DNA of 56,722 bases from Devosia sp. (GTDB lineage Bacteria; Pseudomonadota; Alphaproteobacteria; Rhizobiales; Devosiaceae): assembly GCA_028290665.1 (NCBI GenBank), contig JAQGJK010000020.1, forward strand, positions 1 to 56,722, in the 5' to 3' direction. Below, piece after piece: positions 1 to 7,978 of the stretch. Below the pieces are notes generated by a model, which worked only from the letters and a program-made list of their open reading frames with translations, made no database searches and was not told the origin of the DNA. The first letter of the stretch is position 1. The number at the start of each line of letters is the position of its first letter. A program made the position numbers and the translations under genes.

Positions 1-826
1 TGAAATCATCGTCCCGGTCCGGCCGGATTTTCACCGCGCGCTTGAACTTCACCGCCGCCAGTGCCGCCACCACGGCGTACAGATTGCCCTGCGGGTCCTT
101 GCCGCCGAACCCGCCGCCCATCCGGCGCATGTTGACCGTCACGGCAGCATGCGGCACGCCCAGCACCTGTGCCACCATCACCTGGATTTCGGTCGGGTGC
201 TGCGTCGAAACCTGCAGCAGCACCTCGTCGTCCTCCCCCGGAATGGCCAGCGCCACCTGGCTCTCGAGGTAGAAATGCTCTTGGCCGCCAATGGTGACCC
301 GGCCTTTGACCCGATGCTCGGACGCCCCGAATCCCGCCGCGAGATCGCCCCGCTCGAGCTTCAGCGGCTCGGTCACCAGCGCCCCGCCGGCCGCCAGCGC
401 CGCCGCGACATCGACCAGCACCGGCAGGCCGTCGGCATACTCGATCCGCGCCAGCTTCGCCGCCCGCCGCGCCGCATCGCGAGTCTCGGCAACTACCGCG
501 AACAGCGGCTGGCCATGATATTTGACCTCCGTCGTCGCGAACACCGGCTCGTCGTGCCGGTGCACCGAACTGATATCGTTCTCAGCCGGCACATCCGACG
601 CCGTCAGCACCCCGATCACCCCGGGAGCGCCGCGCACCGCCTCGACATCGAACCCGGTAATCGTTCCCGCCGCCTTGGTCGACAGCCCGAGATAGGCATG
701 CAGCAACCCCTCCGGCTCGGCGAGGTCATCGATATAATCCGCCCGCCCCATGACCTGCTTGATCGCCGAATCGTGCGGCGTCGACACATGGAGAGCATTG
801 CGCGCCGCGATATCGATTTTGTTCAC
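1..826 (-). CDS. xdhB: Xanthine dehydrogenase, molybdopterin-binding large subunit (N-terminal part, runs off window)
   Basis: Large molybdenum subunit of xanthine dehydrogenase, which oxidises hypoxanthine and xanthine to urate in the cytoplasm together with XdhA. About 275 N-terminal residues are present and the frame stays open to the window edge. The protein opens with [20 protein letters not shown] and contains the family's GRADYIDDL and MRRMGGGFGGKDP stretches. The start is GTG at 826-824, which overlaps the xdhA stop by 4 bp (GTGA), so the two are translationally coupled. The Mo-cofactor and active-site Glu region lies beyond the window. Confidence 0.93.
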   Translation of the reverse strand, partial: MNKIDIAARNALHVSTPHDSAIKQVMGRADYIDDLAEPEGLLHAYLGLSTKAAGTITGFDVEAVRGAPGVIGVLTASDVPAENDISSVHRHDEPVFATTEVKYHGQPLFAVVAETRDAARRAAKLARIEYADGLPVLVDVAAALAAGGALVTEPLKLERGDLAAGFGASEHRVKGRVTIGGQEHFYLESQVALAIPGEDDEVLLQVSTQHPTEIQVMVAQVLGVPHAAVTVNMRRMGGGFGGKDPQGNLYAVVAALAAVKFKRAVKIRPDRDDDF

Positions 827-2298
827 GCCAACTCCCGCACCAGCCGCGCCCCGCCCCCGGTGGTCTCGTAAAAAAACCGCCGCAGCAGGTTCTGCGCCGC
901 CAGCAGTCGATATTCCGCCGAGGCCCGCAGATCGCTCAGCGGCTGGTAATCCACGGCGAACGCCCCGAGAGCCGCCTCGATACTCGCCTCGGTCCAGGGC
1001 TGCCCGAGCAGCGCCGCCTCGACGGCCCTCGCCCGCTTCGGCGTCGCCGCCATGCCCCCGAAAGCAATCCGCACAGCCCCGACCACATCGCCGTCAAGCC
1101 GCACCCGGAACGCCCCGCACAGCGCCGAAATATCCTCATCCCGCCGCTTGGTGACTTTATACACGGCGAACCGGTCGGCGACCGGCAGGTACGGCACCGT
1201 CACGCTCTCGACGAACTCGCCCGGCTCCCGATCCTGCTTGCCATAGGCGATGAAATAATCGTCGAGCCAGACCGTCCGCCGCCGCTCGCGCTTCCGCAAT
1301 ACGATCGAACCGCCAAGCGCCAGCAGCGGCGGCGGCATGTCCCCGATCGGCGAGCCGTTGGCGATGTTACCGCCGATGGTCCCCATGTTCCGCACCTGCT
1401 CGCCACCCAGCCGGTTGAGCAGTTCGCCCAGTTGCGGGAAGTGCCTGACCAGCGCCGGCAGCGCCTCGGAATAAGTCGCCCCGGCCCCAAGCGTCAGTGA
1501 TTCATCGCCTTCGGTAATCCGGTGAAACTCTTCCAGATGCTGGGTAAAAATCATCGGGCCGACGTCCCGCATGAACTTCGTCACCCACAGCCCGACATCG
1601 GTCGCCCCACCGACCACCGTCCCCGTCGGGTTGGCTTCATACACCGCCGCCAGATCGTCGACCGACCCCGGCAAAATCGCCCGGTACTTCCCCGTCCCGA
1701 CTTCGACGCGCCCGCCATCGCGCAGCGCCTGCAACCGCTCCGTCATCGCCGCCCGACCAATATTCAGCGGATCGATCTCTACCGCGCCATATGTTGAAAT
1801 CGCCTTCGCCGCGCGCACGATCGGCGAATACCCGGTGCACCGGCAGAGGTTACCCTGCAGCGCCGTCTCGATCCGCGTCTGGCTCGGCTGGTCGTCCCCG
1901 AGCCACATGCCATAGAGCGACATCACGATGCCCGGCGTGCAAAACCCGCACTGGCTGCCATGGTGGTCGACCATCGCCTGCTGCACCGGATGCAGCGCAC
2001 TGCCGCTCTCCGCCAAGGCCTCAATGGTCACCACATGCGCCCCGTCAAGCGCCGCGGTGAACGCGATGCACGCTGTCGCCGTGCTATAAACCAGCGCCTC
2101 GCCACTCAGCCGCCCGACCAGCACCGTGCACGCTCCGCAGTCCCCCTCGGCGCAGCCCTCCTTCGAGCCCTTCAACCGCTGGTCGAGCCGCAAAAAGTCC
2201 AGCAACGTCTGCGTCGCCGGAATCTCTCCGAGCGCAATATCCTCGTCGTTGAGGACGAACCGGATGGTGTCGCGGCACTGTCCCTCAGCCAAACTCAA
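823..2298 (-). CDS. xdhA: Xanthine dehydrogenase, iron-sulfur/FAD small subunit
   Basis: Electron-transfer subunit of xanthine dehydrogenase, 491 aa. It carries an N-terminal plant-type [2Fe-2S] domain ([11 protein letters not shown] near residue 50), a second helical [2Fe-2S] domain ([12 protein letters not shown] and CRCTGY, about residues 115-155), and a CO-dehydrogenase-type FAD domain ([29 protein letters not shown]) with its C-terminal flavoprotein lobe. Length is usual for bacterial XdhA. The ATG overlaps the uraH stop by 4 bp (ATGA) and its own stop overlaps xdhB by 4 bp, so uraH-xdhA-xdhB form one transcription and translation unit. No XdhC maturation factor is visible downstream because the window ends. 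Confidence 0.95.
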   Translation of the reverse strand: MSLAEGQCRDTIRFVLNDEDIALGEIPATQTLLDFLRLDQRLKGSKEGCAEGDCGACTVLVGRLSGEALVYSTATACIAFTAALDGAHVVTIEALAESGSALHPVQQAMVDHHGSQCGFCTPGIVMSLYGMWLGDDQPSQTRIETALQGNLCRCTGYSPIVRAAKAISTYGAVEIDPLNIGRAAMTERLQALRDGGRVEVGTGKYRAILPGSVDDLAAVYEANPTGTVVGGATDVGLWVTKFMRDVGPMIFTQHLEEFHRITEGDESLTLGAGATYSEALPALVRHFPQLGELLNRLGGEQVRNMGTIGGNIANGSPIGDMPPPLLALGGSIVLRKRERRRTVWLDDYFIAYGKQDREPGEFVESVTVPYLPVADRFAVYKVTKRRDEDISALCGAFRVRLDGDVVGAVRIAFGGMAATPKRARAVEAALLGQPWTEASIEAALGAFAVDYQPLSDLRASAEYRLLAAQNLLRRFFYETTGGGARLVRELA

Positions 2299-2651
2299 CT
2301 CCCCCGATATGTCGAATATGCATACGGCGAAACCAGCAGCGGCACATGGTAATGCGCATCCTCAGCCAGCGTGAATCGGATCGGCACAAAGTCCAAAAAC
2401 GGCGTCGCCCCACCCACTCCCAGCTTGCCGAAATACTCCGCCACCGCGAACACCAGTTCATAAGTGCCGGGCTGAAACTGCGCCGCATCGAGCAGCGGCT
2501 CGTCGCTGCGTCCGTCCGCATTGGTCACCCCGCTCTTGAGGTGATGCGTGTGATCGCCATGCGCGTGGATCAGATCGAACCGCATCCCCGCTGCCGGCGT
2601 GCCGTGCATGGTATCGAGCACATGTGTCGTAAGGCGTCCTGAACCCGCCAT
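2295..2651 (-). CDS. uraH: 5-hydroxyisourate hydrolase (transthyretin-like)
   Basis: Hydrolyses 5-hydroxyisourate, the product of urate oxidation, to OHCU. The 118-residue protein has the family length, the N-terminal [16 protein letters not shown] segment with a catalytic His, and the C-terminal signature [10 protein letters not shown]. An in-frame ATG exists further upstream (about 2750), but only the start at 2651 gives the normal N-terminus. It is first in the uraH-xdhA-xdhB operon and is divergent from puuE-uraD, whose product consumes OHCU. No urate oxidase accompanies it here. Confidence 0.94.
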   Translation of the reverse strand: MAGSGRLTTHVLDTMHGTPAAGMRFDLIHAHGDHTHHLKSGVTNADGRSDEPLLDAAQFQPGTYELVFAVAEYFGKLGVGGATPFLDFVPIRFTLAEDAHYHVPLLVSPYAYSTYRGS

Positions 2652-2733
2652 GATCTTGCTGCCCCGTGGTTGATCGAGCGAGCATGGACAAAAACCCCGG
2701 CGCTTCCAAGGGGACATGCTCAAAATTTTACCG

Positions 2734-2744
2734 TTTGGTCCAAA
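2734..2744. promoter_or_regulatory. Palindromic candidate operator between divergent purine operons
   Basis: The 162-bp gap between uraH and puuE-uraD contains the perfect palindrome TTTGG-T-CCAAA within an AT-rich stretch (2722-2748), the only such stretch in the gap. A partial inverted repeat (TTTTACC-GTTT-GGTCCAA) surrounds it. Its central position suggests an operator controlling both operons, but no cognate regulator is encoded nearby and the site class is not identified. Confidence 0.35.
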
Positions 2745-2813
2745 TTGCACGATCTTGTGCAGTGGCCCGTCCCTCCCTACCCTCGCATCACCTCACGAGA
2801 TCAGGCTCCGCCC

Positions 2814-4241
2814 ATGACCCCGCCCCGCTATCCCCGCAACCTGCAAGGCCATGGCGCCCATCCCCCAAACGCCAATTGGCCCGGCGGCGCCAACATCGCC
2901 GTGCAGTTCGTCCTCAACTATGAGGAAGGCGGCGAGAACAACGTCCTCCACGGCGATGCTGCCTCCGAGGCGTTCCTCGTCGATGTCATCGGCGCCGTCC
3001 CCTGGCCCGGCAAGCGCCACTGGAATGTCGAGTCGATGTACGAGTACGGCGCCCGCGCCGGCTTCTGGCGCCTGCATCGGCTGTTCACCGGCCGCAATCT
3101 GCCGGTCACCGTTTATGGCGTCGCCACCGCCCTGCAGCGCTCGCCCGAACAGTTGCGCGCCATGCTCGACGCCAACTGGGAAATCGCCAGCCACGGCCTC
3201 AAATGGATCGACTATCGCGACCACGATATCGAGCACGAGCGCCGCGACCTGCACGCCGCCATCAAGCTGCATACCGAAGTTGTCGGCACCCGCCCGACCG
3301 GCTGGTATTGCGGCCGCACCTCGATCAACACCGTCGATCTGGCCAGCGAGGAAGGCGGCTTCACCTACGTCTCCGACACCTATGACGATGACCTGCCCTA
3401 TTACCGCGAGCATTTCGGCAGCCCGCAGCTGATCATCCCCTATTCGCTCGCCACCAACGACATGCGCTTCACCACCCCGTCGGGCTTTGCCAATGGCGAG
3501 GAATGCTTCCAGCTGCTCAAGGACTCGTTCGACGTGCTTTACGCAGAAGGTGAAGCCGGCAGCCCCAAAATGCTGTCGCTCGGCCTCCACTGCCGCCTCG
3601 TCGGCATGCCCGGCCGCTTTGCTGGCCTGCAGCGCTTCGTCGATTACATCATGAGTAAGGACAAAGTCTGGATCGCCACCCGCCTCGACATCGCCGAGCA
3701 CTGGATTAAAACCAATCCGTATCTCAAGCCCGAAATCGTCCCCTCCGAACTCCCGCTCGATGATTTCACCCAGCTGTTCGGCAGCGTCTTCGAGCATTCC
3801 GAATGGGTCGCCGAGCGCGCCTGGAAACGCGAGATGGGCCCGGTGCACGACACCGCCATCGGCCTCCACGCCCTGCTGTGCCAGGTGTTCCGCAGCGCCA
3901 CCGCCGATGAACGGCTCGCCGTCCTCAACGCCCACCCCGATCTCGCCGGGAAACTCGCCGCCGCCCGCCGCCTCACTGCCGCCTCGACCGAGGAACAGTC
4001 ATCCGCCGGCCTCGACGCGCTGACTGATGCCGAGCGCGATAGCTTCGAAGCACGCAACGCCGCCTACACGGCAAAATTCGGCTTTCCCTTTATCATCGCC
4101 GTGCGCGACAACACCAAGGCAGCTATCCTCGCCGCCTTCGAAACCCGCCTCGCCCATGATCGCGACACCGAATTAGCCACCGCCTGCCGTCAGGTCGAAC
4201 GCATCGCCGAACTGCGCCTCAAGGCGATCATCCCGGAGTAA
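2814..4241 (+). CDS. puuE-uraD: Bifunctional allantoinase PuuE / OHCU decarboxylase UraD
   Basis: A 475-residue fusion of two consecutive-pathway enzymes. Residues 1 to about 305 are a NodB-fold, PuuE-type allantoinase (allantoin to allantoate), with PRNLQGHGAHPPNANWPGG near the start, then VQFVLNYEEGGENN and WYCGRTSINTVDL. Residues about 312-475 are OHCU decarboxylase (OHCU to S-allantoin), with HPDLAGKLAAARRLT, EEQSSAGLDALT and FGFPFIIAVRDNTKAAIL. The chosen ATG at 2814 gives the standard PuuE N-terminus; an upstream in-frame ATG at 2670 would add 48 unrelated residues and cross the operator region. The glutathione transferase gene follows after 3 bp. Confidence 0.92.
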   Translation: MTPPRYPRNLQGHGAHPPNANWPGGANIAVQFVLNYEEGGENNVLHGDAASEAFLVDVIGAVPWPGKRHWNVESMYEYGARAGFWRLHRLFTGRNLPVTVYGVATALQRSPEQLRAMLDANWEIASHGLKWIDYRDHDIEHERRDLHAAIKLHTEVVGTRPTGWYCGRTSINTVDLASEEGGFTYVSDTYDDDLPYYREHFGSPQLIIPYSLATNDMRFTTPSGFANGEECFQLLKDSFDVLYAEGEAGSPKMLSLGLHCRLVGMPGRFAGLQRFVDYIMSKDKVWIATRLDIAEHWIKTNPYLKPEIVPSELPLDDFTQLFGSVFEHSEWVAERAWKREMGPVHDTAIGLHALLCQVFRSATADERLAVLNAHPDLAGKLAAARRLTAASTEEQSSAGLDALTDAERDSFEARNAAYTAKFGFPFIIAVRDNTKAAILAAFETRLAHDRDTELATACRQVERIAELRLKAIIPE

Positions 4242-4244
4242 GCC

Positions 4245-4931
4245 ATGTTCAAGCTCTACATCGCCAACAAGAACTACTCGTCCTGGTCGCTGCGCCCCTG
4301 GGCGCTGCTGACGGCGCAGGGCATTCCGTTCGAGGAAATCCTGGTCCCCTTCCCCGCGACGGGGTCCAGTTGGCCACTCTACCGCCCCTTTGCCCCTGCC
4401 GGCCGCGTCCCGGTGCTGCACGATGGCGACCTAAAAGTGTGGGATTCGCTCGCCATCATCGAATACGTCGCCGAGCAATACCCCGGTGTCTGGCCCAAAG
4501 ACCGCATTGCCCGCGCCTGGTCCCGCTCCGCCGCCGCCGAAATGCACTCAGGCTTCCAGACCCTCCGCAACCTCTGCTCGATGAATATCGGGCTCCGCGT
4601 CACCCTCGCCAACCGCCCGCCGGAGCTCGAAACCGAACTCACCCGCATCGCCGAAATCTGGGCCGAAGGCCGCGCCCGCTTCGGCGGCCCCTACCTCGCC
4701 GGCCCCGGCTTCACCGCCATCGACGCGTTCTTTGCCCCCGTCGTCTTCCGCGCTCAGACCTACGGCATCCTCAACGACGCCGCCTCCGCCGCGTACGTCA
4801 GCCATATGCTCACCCATCCCGCCCTGCAGGACTGGCAAGCCGCCGCCCTCACCGAAACCTGGCGCGAGCTCCACCACGAAGCCGAAGCCAAAGCCTCGGG
4901 CACAATAACCGCCGATTTCCGCGCGACTTGA
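4245..4931 (+). CDS. Glutathione S-transferase family protein
   Basis: A 228-residue cytosolic GST. The thioredoxin-fold N-terminal domain (about 1-80) starts KLYIANKNYSSWSLRPWALL, with a Ser pair in the position of the catalytic hydroxyl. It contains the cis-Pro loop GRVPVLHDGDLKVWDSLAIIEYV, and an all-helical C-terminal domain follows. It begins 3 bp after puuE-uraD and so is almost certainly co-transcribed. That placement raises a role in purine catabolism, for example handling a reactive intermediate, but nothing in the sequence fixes its substrate. Confidence 0.85.
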   Translation: MFKLYIANKNYSSWSLRPWALLTAQGIPFEEILVPFPATGSSWPLYRPFAPAGRVPVLHDGDLKVWDSLAIIEYVAEQYPGVWPKDRIARAWSRSAAAEMHSGFQTLRNLCSMNIGLRVTLANRPPELETELTRIAEIWAEGRARFGGPYLAGPGFTAIDAFFAPVVFRAQTYGILNDAASAAYVSHMLTHPALQDWQAAALTETWRELHHEAEAKASGTITADFRAT

Positions 4932-4956
4932 AGCTAGCCTCAGCGCTAGTCCCAAC

Positions 4957-4995
4957 GTCCCCTCTCCCCACCGGGGAGAGGGACAGGGTGAGGGG
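4957..4995. repeat. Family-A palindromic intergenic repeat (copy 1)
   Basis: CCCTCTCCCC (4960-4969) and GGGGAGAGGG (4973-4982) form a 10-bp stem with a 3-nt loop, followed by AGGGTGAGGGG. The same CCTCTCCCC/GGGGAGAGG core recurs in at least eight other intergenic places in this window. It lies between the convergent GST and SRPBCC genes and could also act as a stem-loop at their 3' ends. Confidence 0.7.
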
Positions 4996-5004
4996 CCGTA
5001 AAGC

Positions 5005-5496
5005 TCACTTATAAAACCCCTCTCGGAAATTGAACCGGCGCTCGAGCCAAATCCGCAGCGCCGCGAGCATCCCGGTCCAGCCCTCGCAATTGCCAAACGC
5101 TGCCTTCTGCGCCGCCGCGGTATCGCGCCAGCCACTTTCGGCGATGCTGACCAACGTCCGCCCATCCTCCAGCGCCTCAAAGCTCATGGTCACCGTGGTC
5201 TCATAGCTACCGCCCTGCTCCGGCGTCCCGTCGGCTGCGGCCCAGCGCAGCACGATCTTTTCATCCGCCACCACCTCGACCACATGCACAGGAAATGCCC
5301 CCGGAAAATCGGCAAAGTCCCAAGTCACCGTCGCCCCGGTCTCAAGCCGTCCCTTGGCGCCGCCGGTGGTGAAATAGTTCGATAATTGCCTGGGATCGGC
5401 CACCGCTTCGAACACCTCATGGACCGGCTTGTTGATCCGCCCCGACACCTTGAACTCGGGATTGGTCCGGGCTTCTTTTGCTGTCACTGCACGCAT
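5005..5496 (-). CDS. SRPBCC / AHSA1 domain protein
   Basis: A 163-residue START-like protein of the Aha1-homology (AHSA1, SRPBCC) class. It contains FKVSGRINKPVHEVFEAVADPRQLSNYF, TVTWDFADFPGAFPVHV and the late SIAESGWRD plus NCEGWTGMLAALRIWLE. The family forms a hydrophobic ligand cavity, and the ligand is unknown. The start at 5496 has AGGGAG 8 bp upstream; an upstream in-frame ATG at 5553 would run across the divergent promoter. It is divergent from an ArsR repressor, a very common pairing that suggests control by that neighbour. Confidence 0.85.
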   Translation of the reverse strand: MRAVTAKEARTNPEFKVSGRINKPVHEVFEAVADPRQLSNYFTTGGAKGRLETGATVTWDFADFPGAFPVHVVEVVADEKIVLRWAAADGTPEQGGSYETTVTMSFEALEDGRTLVSIAESGWRDTAAAQKAAFGNCEGWTGMLAALRIWLERRFNFREGFYK

Positions 5497-5511
5497 TTCA
5501 AATCTCCCTGC

Positions 5512-5548
5512 TTGACTGCCGGGACCGTATGTTATAAAAATATAACAT
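5512..5548 (+). promoter_or_regulatory. Promoter with ArsR operator reaching into the start codon
   Basis: TTGACT at 5512-5517 and TAAAAA at 5535-5540, with a 17-bp spacer, would place transcription start at or next to the arsR-like ATG (5547). The perfect inverted repeat ATGTTATA-N4-TATAACAT (5529-5548) covers the -10 region and ends inside the ATG. No Shine-Dalgarno precedes that ATG. A dimeric repressor bound here would block RNA polymerase. Confidence 0.55.
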
Positions 5549-5873
5549 GTCAAGCGACGACGAAACCGATAAACTTTTCAAGGCTTTATCCGCCGGCACG
5601 CGTCGCGCCATGCTCGATCAGCTGAAGGACAACCCCCGCACCACCGGCGACCTCTGCAGTCGCTTCCCGACCCTCGACCGCTGCACCGTCATGCAGCACC
5701 TCAAAGTCCTTGAGGACGCCGATCTCATCATCGTGCGGCGCGAAGGCCGCGAACGCTGGAACCACCTCAACCCCCTCCCCATCAAGCACCTCCACGACCG
5801 CTGGATCGGCGATTACGCCCGCCACGCCGTCACCCTGCTCGACCGCCTGAAATCTGACCTTGAGGCGAGGTGA
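5547..5873 (+). CDS. ArsR-family winged-helix transcriptional repressor
   Basis: A 108-residue ArsR/SmtB-type regulator without the metal-site Cys motif. It has DKLFKALSAGTRRAMLDQLKDNPRTTGDL, then a recognition helix in LDRCTVMQHLKVLEDADLI and a wing RREGRERWNHL. It matches the subgroup usually found beside AHSA1/SRPBCC genes. There is no ribosome-binding site upstream, and the 20-bp palindrome overlaps the start codon, so the message may be leaderless and autorepressed. A later Met (about 5609) would delete the first helix and is not credible. Confidence 0.88.
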   Translation: MSSDDETDKLFKALSAGTRRAMLDQLKDNPRTTGDLCSRFPTLDRCTVMQHLKVLEDADLIIVRREGRERWNHLNPLPIKHLHDRWIGDYARHAVTLLDRLKSDLEAR

Positions 5874-5933
5874 GCACAGGCCGATAGAATCTTTAGGCGA
5901 AGCACGGGCAGTTACCGAGGCTCCTGCATGTGG

Positions 5934-6094
5934 AGCCACCCCCACCCTAGCCCTCCCCTCAGGGGGGAGGGGAGGGTTTGCTGCACCCGTTCCCGCAACA
6001 TTCACGCCCTGATCTGCTCGTGTCTGTGAACCCATGAGCTAACTACATCGCCTCCCTCCCGCCTGAGGGGAGGGATCGAGGGTGGGGGTAGCCA
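5934..6094. repeat. Composite inverted repeat element of family A
   Basis: Two family-A stem-loops (CCCTCCCCT...AGGGGAGGG near 5951-5975 and CCTCCCTCCCGCCTGAGGGGAGGG near 6050-6075) are bracketed by inverted ends reading CCACCCCCACCCT at about 5937 and AGGGTGGGGGTAGCC at about 6079. The arrangement looks like a small non-autonomous palindromic element. It fills most of the 431-bp gap between the arsR-like gene and alc, with no gene inside. Confidence 0.55.
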
Positions 6095-6135
6095 CAGAGC
6101 AGGACAATGGTCATGTAAATCAGCCCCACTACCCC

Positions 6136-6170
6136 CCCGTCATCGCGGCGGAGGCCGGCACCCATCCTGA
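6136..6170. repeat. Family-C intergenic repeat fragment
   Basis: CGTCATCGCGGCGGAGGCC and the following GGCACCCATCCTGA match the widespread alphaproteobacterial repeat seen more completely at 30540-30650. Only one arm is present here. Confidence 0.5.
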
Positions 6171-6304
6171 TACTGTGTTCGGCCTGCCGCGGTCCGCTGT
6201 ATCACCTCGAAGGTCCGGCCACCGCCCCTCCGCAACCCCGCCCCTATCCCCCTCCATCCCTTTGCGCTATCTCGATACCAACCTCGAACCCACCCGACGG
6301 ACCG

Positions 6305-7327
6305 ATGAGCGCAGCCCCGACCACGCCCCTCCCCCTTGATCTCCCCGCCTTTGCCCGCAACGGCGTCAACCTCGCCTCCGCCGGGCTCGGTGCCAAGCCG
6401 CTGTTCGTCACCGATGATTTCTTCGCCGAAGTCGGGCGCATGCTCGCCGACAAGCCGGCCGAGTTCATCGCCGACAAATACGACAACAACGGCAAGTGGA
6501 TGGATGGCTGGGAAAGCCGCCGCAAGCGCACCGCCGGGCATGACTACGCCGTCATCCGCCTCGCCGCCCCCGGCGTCATTCGTGGCTTCGATGTCGATAC
6601 GGCGCACTTCACCGGCAATTATCCGCCCGCCTGCCGCATCGAGGCCTGCGTCGTCAAAGGCGACCCCGGCGAGAACACCGCCTGGACCGAAATCCTGCCA
6701 CTGACCCCGCTCGGCGCCTCGGCGCACCACTTCCTAGCCTCGGCGTCCGAAAGCGTCTGGACCCATGTCCGGCTGCACATTTACCCCGATGGCGGCGTTG
6801 CGCGGCTGCGCGTCTATGGCGAACCGCACATCGATGACATTGCCCTACGCGGCAAGGCCATCGATCTCGCTTCGGGCCTAAATGGCGGCCGCGTCATCGC
6901 CTATTCGGATGCGCATTACGGTGCCTTCCACCGCATGCTCGCCCCCGGTCGTGGCACGGACATGGGCGATGGCTGGGAAACCCGCCGCCGCCGCACCCCG
7001 GGCAATGACTGGATCATCATCGCGCTCGGCGCCCGTGGCAGCATCGATGCCGTCGAAGTCGATACCGCGCACTACAAGGGCAATTACCCCGATAGCTGCT
7101 CGCTGCTTGCCACCGATCTCGGCCGCGGCCTCGACAATCTCAACGAGACCATCGTCGCCTCCTCGATGTTCTGGCCCGAACTGCTCGGCCAGCAAAAGCT
7201 CGGCCCCGATGCCATACACAAGTTCGATACCGTTGCGGCCCTCGGTGCGGTTACACATGTGCGGCTGAACATTTTCCCCGACGGCGGCATTTCGCGCCTG
7301 CGGTTGTGGGGAAAGCTGGTGGAATGA
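6305..7327 (+). CDS. alc: Allantoicase
   Basis: Converts allantoate to ureidoglycolate and urea. The 340-residue protein is a tandem duplication typical of the family. Each half has a DGWESRRKR/DGWETRRRR segment, a DVDTAHFTGNYPPACR/EVDTAHYKGNYPDSCS segment, and a closing VRLHIYPDGGVARLRVYG/VRLNIFPDGGISRLRLWG segment. The ATG at 6305 follows about 430 bp of repeat-rich DNA, so its promoter must lie just upstream. allA follows 45 bp later and uses its product. Confidence 0.94.
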   Translation: MSAAPTTPLPLDLPAFARNGVNLASAGLGAKPLFVTDDFFAEVGRMLADKPAEFIADKYDNNGKWMDGWESRRKRTAGHDYAVIRLAAPGVIRGFDVDTAHFTGNYPPACRIEACVVKGDPGENTAWTEILPLTPLGASAHHFLASASESVWTHVRLHIYPDGGVARLRVYGEPHIDDIALRGKAIDLASGLNGGRVIAYSDAHYGAFHRMLAPGRGTDMGDGWETRRRRTPGNDWIIIALGARGSIDAVEVDTAHYKGNYPDSCSLLATDLGRGLDNLNETIVASSMFWPELLGQQKLGPDAIHKFDTVAALGAVTHVRLNIFPDGGISRLRLWGKLVE

Positions 7328-7372
7328 GGCGCGCCTGAACGCGCCCGGACACCAGAGGACGAGGGAGAGATC

Positions 7373-7864
7373 ATGCCGACTATCCGTACCGAACCGTTGA
7401 CCGCGGCGGCGTTTGCGCCGTTTGGGCAAGTCATCGACACCTCCCGCCCACCGCTTGGCATCAATGCCGGCACCACGCAGCGCTTCCACGATCTGGCGCG
7501 CATCGAACTCGCCGGCGCCGGTGCCCGCCCGCTGATCTCGATTTTTCGCGGCCAGCACAAGAGTTTCCCGGTCGCCCTCACCGTCATGGAACGCCACCCG
7601 CTCGGCAGCCAGGCCTTCCAACCGTTGTCTAATCGCGTCTTCCTCGTCAGCGTCGCGCCGGACGATAACGGCCTGCCGGGCGTGCCCCGCGCCTTCCTCA
7701 CCGCCCCCGGCCAGGGCGTCAACATCGCTATGAACACCTGGCATTCCCCCCTGACCGCGCTGGAGGACGTTTCCGACTTCCTCGTCGTCGATCGCGGCGG
7801 CGAGGGCGATAATCTGGTCCTCGTCAACTACCCGACCCCTTACACGGTCGTGCTGAGCGTTTAG
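7373..7864 (+). CDS. allA: Ureidoglycolate lyase
   Basis: Cleaves ureidoglycolate to glyoxylate and urea, the last step of the pathway here. The 163-residue length and the segments TAAAFAPFGQVID, TQRFHDLARIEL, VTVMERHPLGSQAFQPL and NTWHSPLTALEDVSDFLVVDRGGEGDNL are typical of AllA. AGGACGAGGGAGAG lies just upstream of the ATG as a strong ribosome-binding site. It forms a two-gene unit with alc. The choice of alc plus allA implies release of two ureas, so urease elsewhere would be needed to recover nitrogen. Confidence 0.93.
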   Translation: MPTIRTEPLTAAAFAPFGQVIDTSRPPLGINAGTTQRFHDLARIELAGAGARPLISIFRGQHKSFPVALTVMERHPLGSQAFQPLSNRVFLVSVAPDDNGLPGVPRAFLTAPGQGVNIAMNTWHSPLTALEDVSDFLVVDRGGEGDNLVLVNYPTPYTVVLSV

Positions 7865-7978
7865 CAGGTTTGCCCGGGCTTTACCTTTTTGGTAAGAACG
7901 CCGTCGCGTTGCCCTCATAGCCGTTTTATAGTCGCTGATCGACGCCGCAGTGGGCGTGATCGGGTCCCGGAACGCGCT

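Noticed and set aside
2793-3935. Long antisense frame (380 codons) opposite puuE-uraD
   Set aside because: It mirrors the codon pattern of the fusion gene on the other strand; the plus strand has two intact enzyme signatures and correct neighbours.
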